Shown: in pieces, positions 1 through 6,952 of the stretch
Layout of the letters: each line of letters opens with the position of its first letter
Numbering within the stretch: the stretch's first letter is position 1
The notes under the pieces: generated by a model
The model's input: only the letters and a program-made list of their open reading frames with translations
What the model was told of the DNA's origin: nothing
The model's database searches: none
Position numbers and translations under genes: made by a program
NCBI GenBank assembly: GCA_038245795.1
Contig: JBBRSC010000133.1
Coordinates: 1-9,066 of the forward strand
Source of the DNA: JBBRSC01 sp038245795
Lineage (GTDB): Bacteria > Actinomycetota > Acidimicrobiia > Acidimicrobiales > Microtrichaceae
Direction of reading: 5' to 3'
DNA length: 9,066 nucleotides

Positions 1-326
1 AACAGATCGAACGTGGCGGCCGGGACGTGGGAGTCGACGCTGAACAGCGGGAGCCCGGCGGCGCGGAGCTCGGCTTCCATGTCGACCCACGGCGCATACG
101 AACGCTCGGCGTAGGCATCGTCGCGCTCGTTGACGATCTCGGTGAGGATCTGGAGGCCCTGGTTGGGCAAGCCGATCTCGTAGGTGTCCGGGTAGATCAT
201 CAGCCAGCCAACGCGATGCTCGCGATCGGTCACGGGTGTGGGAGCACCGTCCTCGCAGCCGATGTAGCGGGCTGGCTTCTGGACTCGTGCGAGCAAGGGC
301 TCGAGCTGGTTCCAGATTCCGGTCAT
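1..326 (-). CDS. B12-binding radical SAM protein, TIGR03960-like (N-terminal part only)
   Basis: The gene enters the window at its start and runs off the left edge, leaving 108 codons. The protein begins MTGIWNQLEPLLARVQKPAR and continues with GCEDG, YPDTYEIGLPNQGLQIL, ERSYAPW and PLFSVDSH. I recognise this as the N-terminus of the TIGR03960 family: a cobalamin-binding-like domain followed by a radical SAM domain, whose CxxxCxxC cluster lies outside the window. The reaction is not established for the family, so no function is claimed. The same gene commonly follows rodA in actinobacteria. I chose the ATG at 326 because family members start just before the WNxLEPLLARVQKP segment. An in-frame ATG at 350 would add eight residues but sits only 4 nt from the base of a strong hairpin. 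Neither start has a clear Shine-Dalgarno; a TAGACT box lies 8 nt before the chosen ATG, so the transcript may be leaderless. Confidence 0.85.
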   Translation of the reverse strand, partial: MTGIWNQLEPLLARVQKPARYIGCEDGAPTPVTDREHRVGWLMIYPDTYEIGLPNQGLQILTEIVNERDDAYAERSYAPWVDMEAELRAAGLPLFSVDSHVPAATFDL

Positions 327-334
327 GAACGACG

Positions 335-340
335 AGTCTA
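335..340 (-). promoter_or_regulatory. candidate -10 box before radical SAM gene
   Basis: On the minus strand the hexamer TAGACT fits the actinobacterial TAnnnT -10 pattern and ends 8 nt before the ATG at 326. Initiation at or next to the A of the ATG would give a leaderless mRNA, which fits the lack of a ribosome binding site. I see no -35 element 17-18 nt upstream. The call rests on one hexamer and its spacing, so it is weak. Confidence 0.3.
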
Positions 341-354
341 CCGATGACATGACC

Positions 355-393
355 CCGGGCGCGAACCACGCTGGCGTGGACGAGAGCGCCCGG
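355..393 (-). terminator. two-tier hairpin between rodA and radical SAM gene (candidate terminator or attenuator)
   Basis: A perfect 8-bp inverted repeat, ccgggcgc at 355-362 and gcgcccgg at 386-393, encloses a second perfect 5-bp stem, ccacg at 366-370 and cgtgg at 375-379, with a 4-nt loop. The two stems are separated by an asymmetric 3/6-nt internal loop. It starts 16 nt after the rodA stop codon, where a terminator for the mre operon would be expected. No T-tract follows on the minus strand (next bases GGTCATG), so a canonical intrinsic terminator is not shown. It may instead be an RNA-stabilising 3' structure or a partial terminator. Confidence 0.4.
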
Positions 394-408
394 CGGCCCG
401 ATCACGTG

Positions 409-1542
409 TCAGGCGAAACGACGCATGTGCACGTTCATCACGAGACCCATGGCAGCAAAGGTCGTGATGGTCGACGAACCGCCATAGGACACGAAAGGCA
501 GCGGGATACCGGTCACCGGCATGATCCCGAGGTTCATGCCAACATTCTCGAAGACGTGGAAGACGATCATGCAGAGCACACCGACGCACATCAGTCGACC
601 AACGGGATCACGGGCCAGCTGGGCAGTTCGCCAGATGCGATAGACGATGCCGCCGAGCAGGACGACCAGCAACCCTGAGCCTAGGAATCCGAGCTCCTCG
701 CCGGGCACCGTGAAGATGAAGTCGGTCTGTTGCTCGGGAACGAACCCGCCCTTCGTCTGAGGACCATCGAAGAGTCCCTTGCCGGTGAGTGAGCCCGACG
801 CGATCGCCAGTTGGGCCTGACGGGTGTTGTAGATGGCCTTCTCCGAGGCTTTCTCGGGGGTCACGAACGACGTCAAACGGTCCTTCTGGTACTGATCGAG
901 CGTGTTCGATTTCAGAATGCCGACCACCCCGCCGAGACCCAGGAGCAGCAGCACGATCAGATAGCGAGCAGGGATACCGCCGACGACCATCAGTCCGACG
1001 CCAACCACCACAAAAACCAGCGTGGTTCCCAGGTCGGGTTGCAACAGGATGAGCCCCATGGGCAGCCCGAGCAGGACCAGCGACACGAACATCTCGCGGA
1101 ATCCGACCCGATCGAGCACGCTGCCGAGGTAACTCGCCACCGTCACGATCGTGGCGATCTTCGCGAACTCGGCTGGTTGAATCTGGAACGGACCGACATC
1201 GAACCAGGCACGGATGTTCTTGTGGACGCTGCCGACGCCAGGAATCAGCACGGCACCGAGCGCCGCCACCGAGCCGACGTAGATGAGGCGCGACCAATCG
1301 CGCAGCTTCTGATAGTCGAGCGCGGCGGCGACAGCCATGACCGCCACGCCGACGATCACATAGATCACGTGCTTCGTGATGAAGGTGTACGGCGAATCAC
1401 TGTGTCGCGTGGCGCTGAACACCATGATCGAACCGAAGATCGTCGTGGCCGCGACCAGCGCCAACAACGTCACGTCGACATGGCGCCAAGCGGCCGTCAT
1501 GTCTCGATTCCGGAGCTTGTGTCCGGATGGCATGGTGATCAT
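409..1542 (-). CDS. rodA: RodA, SEDS-family peptidoglycan glycosyltransferase
   Basis: RodA polymerises lipid II into glycan strands at the lateral wall, paired with the transpeptidase PBP2. The 377-residue product is a polytopic membrane protein with about ten hydrophobic segments, the first at about 22-43. SEDS signatures are visible: QPAEFAK (122-128), LLQPDLGTT (166-174), TDFIF (273-277), GEELGFLG (281-288) and GIPLPFVSYGGSS (345-357). D274 aligns with the catalytic aspartate of characterised RodA proteins. The length is normal for the family. Pairing with the adjacent PBP2 gene favours RodA over FtsW. The ATG at 1542 overlaps the mrdA stop as ATGA, giving a 4-nt coupling; internal ATGs at codons 4 and 15 are possible alternatives, since the first membrane helix starts only at about residue 22. 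The gene ends the mre operon and is followed by a hairpin. Confidence 0.96.
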   Translation of the reverse strand: MITMPSGHKLRNRDMTAAWRHVDVTLLALVAATTIFGSIMVFSATRHSDSPYTFITKHVIYVIVGVAVMAVAAALDYQKLRDWSRLIYVGSVAALGAVLIPGVGSVHKNIRAWFDVGPFQIQPAEFAKIATIVTVASYLGSVLDRVGFREMFVSLVLLGLPMGLILLQPDLGTTLVFVVVGVGLMVVGGIPARYLIVLLLLGLGGVVGILKSNTLDQYQKDRLTSFVTPEKASEKAIYNTRQAQLAIASGSLTGKGLFDGPQTKGGFVPEQQTDFIFTVPGEELGFLGSGLLVVLLGGIVYRIWRTAQLARDPVGRLMCVGVLCMIVFHVFENVGMNLGIMPVTGIPLPFVSYGGSSTITTFAAMGLVMNVHMRRFA

Positions 1543-3761
1543 CGGGGAAGGCTCGTTCGGGTCGGATCGACGGCGGGCGGCGCCGTCAGCGCGGGGTCGA
1601 CCGTCGACGTCGGGAGCTGGCCCGGAGCGGTGTCTCCAGGAACAGTCGGGGGCACGGTCGTCGTGGTGGTCGTCGGATTGGCAGCTGCGGTGGCCAACGC
1701 CTTGGCAACCGCCGTGTCCCAGCGGGCACGATCAGCATCGGACACCGTTGCGGGCACCGTGTTGTTCGACACGTCCTTCATGATGCCGAACGCGAGCGGC
1801 GCCGAGACGTCGGCGCCGAATCCCGACTCGGGAATGATCACCGAGATGGCGTACTTCGGTGGCTCGGCGGCGGGACTCGGACCAAAGGCCACGAAGACCG
1901 ACGTGTCGGCCTTGCCGTTCACCTGGGCCGTCCCCGTCTTGCCTGCCATCGGCCACGCTGTCCGGTTCGCCGCCCACGCACTGTTCGCGGTTCCCGATCC
2001 ATTGGTCACCACACCCTGCAGGCCGGTGAGAAGGCGCTGATAGTGGTCGCCGGTATAGGTGACGTTGCCGACCACCTTCGGGTCCTCGGTGCGGACGAGC
2101 TCGTAGTTGTCGGGATCGCGCGGGTCGAGGCCGAGATCCTTGGGTCGCGTCACCTTCGACACGATCAACGGTTGATAGCGGGTGCCCCCGTTGGCGAACG
2201 TGGCGTAGGCGTCGGCCAGCTGCAACGGGGTCACGAGAACATCCCCCTGGCCGATCGAGGTATTGAGATTGTCCCCGGCGTACCAGTTGCTGTTCGGGAA
2301 GGCCTTGGGGTTCTTCTGGTTCTGTTCTCGACGCATCGCCGGCGTCGGCAATCGACCATCACCCTCGCCGGGGAGCGCCACGCCCGTGGCGGTGCCGAGC
2401 CCGTAGGTCGCGGCAACTTTCTGGATGGCGTCCTCGCCGAAGCGATCGCGACCCTGCCACAGCTGATCGCCGATCCAGTAGAAGAAGACGTCGGAGCTGA
2501 CCGTCAACGCTCGGGAGATGTCCACCTGGCCGTATCGGTTGCCTCCTGAGTTGCGGAACTCGCACTTTCCGCCCTTGCAGTTCGTGACCTTGTAGCTGCC
2601 ACCATCCTGATAGACGTTGCTCCCCGTGCCGAGGAATCCGCTCTCGAGCCCGGCAGTACCCGAGAAGAGTTTGAACGTGGAGCCCGGGGCATACGTTCCC
2701 TGCAGGGCCCAGTTGAACAGCGGTTGGCCGGCGCTCTTGTCGTTGAGCCGATCCCAGAGTTGGCTGTCGATGCCGTTCACCAGCTGCGACGGATCGTAGG
2801 TCGGAAAGGACGCCATGGCCATGATCGAGCCATTCTGGGGATCGAGGATCACCACCGACCCCTGCGGCGCATTGAGCGGTCGACCATCTTTGCCAACCGT
2901 ATTGCGGAGCCCGCTCAGACGATCGCCGAGCCGCTGCTCGGCGAGTGCCTGCAGATCGATGTCAATGCTCAGCCACACGTCATCGCCACCCGCCGGCGAG
3001 GCCTCGGTGACCGTTCGTACGTAATCGCCCCGTGCGTCGACCTGAATGGTCTTGTCCGAGGGAACCCCGCGGAGATCGCTCTCATAGGTTGCCTCGACGC
3101 CGCTCTTGCCGATCTCGTCGCCACCGGCGTAGGTCCTGTGCTCGCGATCGGTCTTCGGTCGCGACGGATCGTTTGCTCGACCGAGTTGTTCTTCTTTATT
3201 TGCGAGTTCCTTGTCATTGATCTGGCCGACGTAGCCAACGATGTGGGCGGCGAGTTTGCCGTAGGGGTACGTCCGCACCGCCACTCGACGGACCACGACT
3301 CCTGGGAACCGTTCAGCATGTTCGGCCAGGTACAACTCCACGTCGGCCGTCACGTCGGATTGGATCGGAACGAGTTCGAGCGGCCCATACCGTTTGTCGT
3401 CGTAGCGGTCCTGGATGACGGGGCCCTTGGTCGGGAACTTGAAGCTGGTCAGTACCTGCGCGAGATCGTCGAATTCGTTGGTGCGCTGGACCGCCGAGTT
3501 CGCCTTGATCCGCGTGCGATCAATTTCGACCACGATGGAGATCCGATTGTCCACCAGCACCTTGCCGTTGCGATCGAGGATCCGTCCGCGGGTGCCTTCG
3601 GTGTGCACGACACGGAGGTTCACGCCGTTGGCAAGCAGTTGCTGGCTGCTCGTGTCGATCATCTGCAGGTACCAGAGACGGACCAGGAGCGACGCGAACA
3701 ACGACACGCAGACAATCCCGATCATGGCGAGGCGTGGGGCCGACGAGTCACTCTCAGCCAT
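1539..3761 (-). CDS. mrdA: penicillin-binding protein 2, elongasome transpeptidase
   Basis: PBP2 is the class B PBP that crosslinks peptidoglycan made by RodA. Numbering from the ATG at 3761 (740 residues): a short cytoplasmic N-terminus, one membrane anchor (about 10-30), the class B pedestal with RGRILDRNGK (58-67), then the transpeptidase domain with active-site STFK (S361, K364), SSD (422-424) and KTG (608-610). All catalytic motifs are intact. The protein is longer than the E. coli enzyme (about 630 residues), partly because of a disordered Thr/Pro-rich extracytoplasmic tail after about residue 690 that contains six consecutive Thr. The only two ectodomain cysteines, C395 and C400, lie between STFK and SSD and may form a disulfide. 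The ATG overlaps the mreD stop by 8 nt and has a strong purine-rich ribosome site; a GTG at 3770 would add three residues but falls inside that site. The stop overlaps rodA as ATGA. Confidence 0.95.
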   Translation of the reverse strand: MAESDSSAPRLAMIGIVCVSLFASLLVRLWYLQMIDTSSQQLLANGVNLRVVHTEGTRGRILDRNGKVLVDNRISIVVEIDRTRIKANSAVQRTNEFDDLAQVLTSFKFPTKGPVIQDRYDDKRYGPLELVPIQSDVTADVELYLAEHAERFPGVVVRRVAVRTYPYGKLAAHIVGYVGQINDKELANKEEQLGRANDPSRPKTDREHRTYAGGDEIGKSGVEATYESDLRGVPSDKTIQVDARGDYVRTVTEASPAGGDDVWLSIDIDLQALAEQRLGDRLSGLRNTVGKDGRPLNAPQGSVVILDPQNGSIMAMASFPTYDPSQLVNGIDSQLWDRLNDKSAGQPLFNWALQGTYAPGSTFKLFSGTAGLESGFLGTGSNVYQDGGSYKVTNCKGGKCEFRNSGGNRYGQVDISRALTVSSDVFFYWIGDQLWQGRDRFGEDAIQKVAATYGLGTATGVALPGEGDGRLPTPAMRREQNQKNPKAFPNSNWYAGDNLNTSIGQGDVLVTPLQLADAYATFANGGTRYQPLIVSKVTRPKDLGLDPRDPDNYELVRTEDPKVVGNVTYTGDHYQRLLTGLQGVVTNGSGTANSAWAANRTAWPMAGKTGTAQVNGKADTSVFVAFGPSPAAEPPKYAISVIIPESGFGADVSAPLAFGIMKDVSNNTVPATVSDADRARWDTAVAKALATAAANPTTTTTTVPPTVPGDTAPGQLPTSTVDPALTAPPAVDPTRTSLPR

Positions 3762-4311
3762 CGAGACCACCCCCTCCCAATGTGGACGCGCCGCTCAACA
3801 CACCGCTGCGGCTCTCGATGGCGCCGGCGCCTTCGGCCCAACGTCCGATCGGGACGGCGACCACGCTCAGAATCATGTTGATGAACGCTACGACGAACAC
3901 GATGGTCCAGAGTCGCGGGCTGCCCAGCGTGTTTTGTCCGAAGAGCTCGGAGGTGGTGGCGAAGAGCAGTGTTCCGAGCATCGACGCCACGAAGACGACG
4001 AGCGCCGCCAGCGTTCGACGAACCGTCAGTACGGCCACCAGCAACGAACCCACCGCAAAGGCGGTGAGCGTGTAGGCGAGCGCAGAGATGCCCAACGGCC
4101 CGGGGCGCATCAGGTCGTAGAACAGCCCCAGCCAGAATCCGATGATGGCGCCGCGTTGGGGGCCTGCGGCAACCCCCGCCGCGATCGACACGAGCAACAT
4201 CACATCCGCGACGACCCCGAAGAGCGGGAACTGCGGCGCAATACCCACCTGGAACAGCGTCGTCGTGATGACGACCGCCGTCCACCTCACGACCATCATC
4301 CAGTCGGTCAT
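3754..4311 (-). CDS. mreD: MreD, rod-shape-determining membrane protein
   Basis: MreD is the integral-membrane partner of MreC in the elongasome. The 185-residue product is very hydrophobic, with about five or six membrane segments (roughly 8-25, 33-50, 54-68, 76-97, 101-120, 135-156). The segment GFWLGLFYDL (58-67) followed by PGPLGISALAY (70-80) matches the characteristic G-x-x-x-G-x-x-D...P-G-x-x-G pattern of MreD. The family is otherwise poorly conserved, so its place between mreC and mrdA is part of the evidence. The C-terminus from about 157 is a hydrophilic Gly/Ser-rich tail. The ATG overlaps the mreC stop as ATGA, with GGAAG 8 nt upstream as a modest ribosome site. The 3' end overlaps mrdA by 8 nt, and the Gly codons there double as the mrdA ribosome site. 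Confidence 0.9.
   Translation of the reverse strand: MTDWMMVVRWTAVVITTTLFQVGIAPQFPLFGVVADVMLLVSIAAGVAAGPQRGAIIGFWLGLFYDLMRPGPLGISALAYTLTAFAVGSLLVAVLTVRRTLAALVVFVASMLGTLLFATTSELFGQNTLGSPRLWTIVFVVAFINMILSVVAVPIGRWAEGAGAIESRSGVLSGASTLGGGGLDG
3770..3778 (-). promoter_or_regulatory. ribosome binding site deciding the mrdA start
   Basis: The minus strand reads GGGAGGGGG, including the anti-16S match GGAGG, 8 nt before the ATG at 3761. It lies inside the last codons of mreD, where it encodes Gly residues. The alternative GTG start at 3770 uses the last G of this element and so could not be served by it. This is the clearest Shine-Dalgarno I found in the window. Confidence 0.7.
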
Positions 4312-5144
4312 GCTGGCGGCTTCCAGAGCAGCACCTGGACATAGTCGAGGCGGGTCAGGTCGGCTGCCAATGCGACGTCCAGAATCTGGATCTGCTCACC
4401 CTGATCGCGGGTGACGGACGTGATGGTTCCGACCGGCAATCCCGGCGGATACTTCGCGCGTTCGAGGCCTGAGGTGATCACCGGGTCGCCGACTGCGACG
4501 GGATCGGTCAACCCGATCCCCCGATCAATGACCCACGGTCGACCGGCACCAGTTCCCCGACCGACGCCGAGATCATCGGACTTCAATTTGATGCCAACGC
4601 TGATCGACGGATCGGTGATCAGCCGGACGACGGACCGATCGGCGCTCACGCGTTCGATACTGCCGATGAGTCCGGCCTGGGTCACGACCGGCATTCCCAC
4701 TTCGAGACCCGAGCTCGAGCCCTTGTCGATCTGCGCGGTGTCGTCATCGAAGCTGGAGAAGTTGCCGCTAGTGACCTTGGCCTTCTCGGTAGCGATCGTC
4801 GCAAGGAACGGCACACCGAGCTGCTCCTTCAGCCTCGCCAGCTGATCGACTGCATCGGTGTTGGTGAGCTGTTGATTCTTGAGCGCGTCGAGCTCGTCGC
4901 GGAGGCGGGTGTTCTCCTTCTCCATATCGTCGTTGTTGCCGATGCCGTTCCAGGCGTTCCGAACGGGCGAGGTCACCGACGAGAACGCCCGACCGACGGG
5001 GTTCAAGGCGCTCATGACCCCGCGCCGAATGGAACCCAGTATCGGCACATCTTTCGAGTCGAGTGTGAGCACGGTGATCGACAGCAACATCATCACGATG
5101 ATCGTGAACCGGGGACGTCGCCTCCGGTTGGGTGGCCCCAACAT
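4308..5144 (-). CDS. mreC: MreC, cell-shape scaffold protein
   Basis: MreC is an extracytoplasmic scaffold that binds MreD and activates PBP2-RodA. The 278-residue product has a basic N-terminus (RRRRPR, 7-12), one membrane anchor (about 13-28), and a charged coiled-coil stretch at about 73-109 starting DDMEKENTRLRDELDALK. The conserved beta-domain follows, with DKGSSSGLEVGMPVV (140-154), GLIGSIERVS (158-167), VITSGLE (222-228) and PPGLPVG (233-239). This is the standard MreC layout at normal length. The ATG at 5144 lies 6 bp after the mreB stop; no strong ribosome site is visible, so translation probably depends on ribosomes finishing mreB. The stop overlaps mreD by 4 nt. Confidence 0.95.
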   Translation of the reverse strand: MLGPPNRRRRPRFTIIVMMLLSITVLTLDSKDVPILGSIRRGVMSALNPVGRAFSSVTSPVRNAWNGIGNNDDMEKENTRLRDELDALKNQQLTNTDAVDQLARLKEQLGVPFLATIATEKAKVTSGNFSSFDDDTAQIDKGSSSGLEVGMPVVTQAGLIGSIERVSADRSVVRLITDPSISVGIKLKSDDLGVGRGTGAGRPWVIDRGIGLTDPVAVGDPVITSGLERAKYPPGLPVGTITSVTRDQGEQIQILDVALAADLTRLDYVQVLLWKPPA

Positions 5145-5150
5145 GTTGCG

Positions 5151-6191
<1,041 letters not shown>

Positions 6192-6200
6192 GGGAAAGGA

Positions 6201-6207
6201 TCCCTCT
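6201..6207 (-). promoter_or_regulatory. mreB ribosome binding site with small occluding inverted repeat
   Basis: The minus strand reads AGAGGGA, 9 nt before the mreB ATG. The GGGA at 6204-6201 is an exact inverted match to TCCC at 6195-6192, immediately before the ATG, with a 5-nt loop. The 4-bp helix could partly hide the ribosome site, but it is short and may arise by chance. Confidence 0.45.
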
Positions 6208-6299
6208 ACAGCTGACGGACGCTGTGGGTTGCTGTCCAGACCGTGCCTGCGACGCTGCCGACGGTAGGGATGTCGAGAAAGAGGACGGGGAGAAACGGG

Positions 6300-6315
6300 G
6301 CGGTCAGGCGACCGC
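6300..6315 (-). terminator. candidate ndk terminator hairpin
   Basis: A perfect 6-bp stem, gcggtc at 6300-6305 and gaccgc at 6310-6315, has a 4-nt loop. On the minus strand the downstream bases are CCCGTTTCTC, a pyrimidine run with only a weak T-tract. It lies 101 nt beyond the ndk stop. It could be a weak intrinsic terminator or an operator-like dyad upstream of mreB. Confidence 0.3.
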
Positions 6316-6358
6316 TGGAAGTGCCAGGCTAGCCGTGTCCGACGTGGTAGGGCCAGGG

Positions 6359-6382
6359 CACCCCCCGGGTGGCGTCCGCCAC
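6359..6382 (-). other. overlapping, mutually exclusive GC-rich dyads after ndk
   Basis: Two perfect inverted repeats share bases: caccc (6359-6363) with gggtg (6367-6371), and gtggcg (6369-6374) with cgccac (6377-6382). Only one can form at a time. They lie 35-57 nt beyond the ndk stop, a plausible place for 3' end formation. Loops are only 2-3 nt (the second relaxes to 5 bp with a 4-nt loop), and no T-tract follows, so function is uncertain. Confidence 0.25.
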
Positions 6383-6416
6383 AGCCCCACGAGTTCTCAG
6401 GTGGCCGCTCGCTACA

Positions 6417-6827
6417 TCACGCCAGACCCGGGAAGAAGATCCCGATTTCCCGGGCGGCCGACTCGGCGGAATCGGAACCGTGGATGAGGTTTTCGGTGAA
6501 CTTCGTCCCGAGATCTCCGCGGATCGTGCCCGGAGTCGCTGTCAGCGGGTTGGTCGCCCCCATCATTTCCCGCACGACCTTCCAGGTGTCCTCGGGGCCC
6601 TCGACCACCAGTACCAGGGCGGGCGATCGGCCGATGAAGGAGATGAGCTCGTCATAGAAACCCTTGCCTTCGTGCTCGGCGTAGTGCTGCGCAGCGGTCG
6701 CGGCATCGATGATCCGCAGCTCGGCGGCGGCCAAGGTGAAACCCTTCCGCTCAAAGCGTCCGACGATTTCGCCAGCGAGTCCTCGTTCGACGGCGTCGGG
6801 TTTACAGATGACGAGTGTGCGGTCCAT
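6417..6827 (-). CDS. ndk: nucleoside diphosphate kinase
   Basis: Ndk moves the gamma-phosphate from ATP to other (d)NDPs through a phospho-histidine, balancing cytoplasmic NTP pools. The 136-residue product is a standard bacterial length. It shows the N-terminal RTLVICKPDAVERGL (3-17), GATNP (90-94), TPGTIRGDLG (98-107) and the active-site signature NLIHGSDS (113-120), with H116 as the catalytic histidine. Nucleotide-contact residues K9, R103 and N113 are present. The reading frame stays open upstream to about 7091, but that would overlap the folC 3' end and precede the family's N-terminus, so the ATG at 6827 is the start. There is no Shine-Dalgarno; instead TACATT lies exactly 7 nt before the ATG, suggesting a leaderless transcript. 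It probably has its own promoter while still following folC. Confidence 0.97.
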   Translation of the reverse strand: MDRTLVICKPDAVERGLAGEIVGRFERKGFTLAAAELRIIDAATAAQHYAEHEGKGFYDELISFIGRSPALVLVVEGPEDTWKVVREMMGATNPLTATPGTIRGDLGTKFTENLIHGSDSAESAAREIGIFFPGLA

Positions 6828-6834
6828 GGCGGGG

Positions 6835-6840
6835 AATGTA
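6835..6840 (-). promoter_or_regulatory. candidate leaderless promoter (-10 box) of ndk
   Basis: On the minus strand TACATT fits the TAnnnT -10 consensus and is followed by CCCCGCC (7 nt) and then the ndk ATG. This is the classic actinobacterial leaderless geometry, with the A of ATG at +1. No good -35 is seen; TTCGCC lies 19 nt upstream and matches poorly. The absence of any Shine-Dalgarno before this ATG supports the reading. Confidence 0.55.
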
Positions 6841-6916
6841 CGAGGCCGCCTCACCTGGGGGCGAATCGCTGGGCACCCAGACGGTGCTGCACGGACCGCG
6901 CTCACCGACAGCCAGC

Positions 6917-6952
6917 GCTGCTCAGTTGGCGAGTTGAGGCTGGTCAGTTGGC
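6917..6952. repeat. 14-bp direct repeat spanning the folC stop codon
   Basis: gctgctcagttggc at 6917-6930 and gctggtcagttggc at 6939-6952 match at 13 of 14 bases, with start-to-start spacing of 22 bp. On the minus strand each copy reads GCCAACTGA followed by CAGC or similar, and the real folC stop TGA lies in the copy at 6939-6952. The second copy, beyond the stop, looks like a small duplication of the gene's last codons. Confidence 0.6.

Larger units (their letters stand above)
6192..6416 (-). other. non-coding gap between ndk and mreB (expected terminator and mre promoter region)
   Basis: This is the longest non-coding stretch, 225 bp. It should hold the ndk 3' end and the promoter of the mreB operon. 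I see several GC-rich inverted repeats in the ndk-proximal two thirds and the mreB ribosome site at the other end. A TGGACA hexamer at 6238-6233 resembles a -35 box, but no fitting -10 lies 16-19 nt downstream. No small gene with recognisable features was found here. Confidence 0.6.

Noticed and set aside
811..2040. 409-codon plus-strand open frame antisense to rodA and mrdA
   Set aside because: It crosses two solid minus-strand genes, its product is rich in His, Arg and Asp with no domain, and it matches the usual open antisense frame of high-GC genes.
3762..3770. GTG start for mrdA three codons upstream
   Set aside because: The GTG uses the last base of the Shine-Dalgarno, which is instead well spaced for the ATG at 3761.
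2724..3881. 385-codon plus-strand open frame antisense to mrdA
   Set aside because: Same shadow pattern, low-complexity composition and no recognisable family; PBP2 on the other strand has all catalytic motifs.
6233..6238. TGGACA as a -35 box for mreB
   Set aside because: It matches the -35 consensus at five of six positions, but the base-paired spacing gives TCAGCT as -10, which matches poorly.
6873..6887. Small dyad gcacc/ggtgc after folC as a terminator
   Set aside because: Only 5 bp with a 5-nt loop and no T-tract, and it lies just upstream of the ndk promoter; not distinguishable from chance at this GC.
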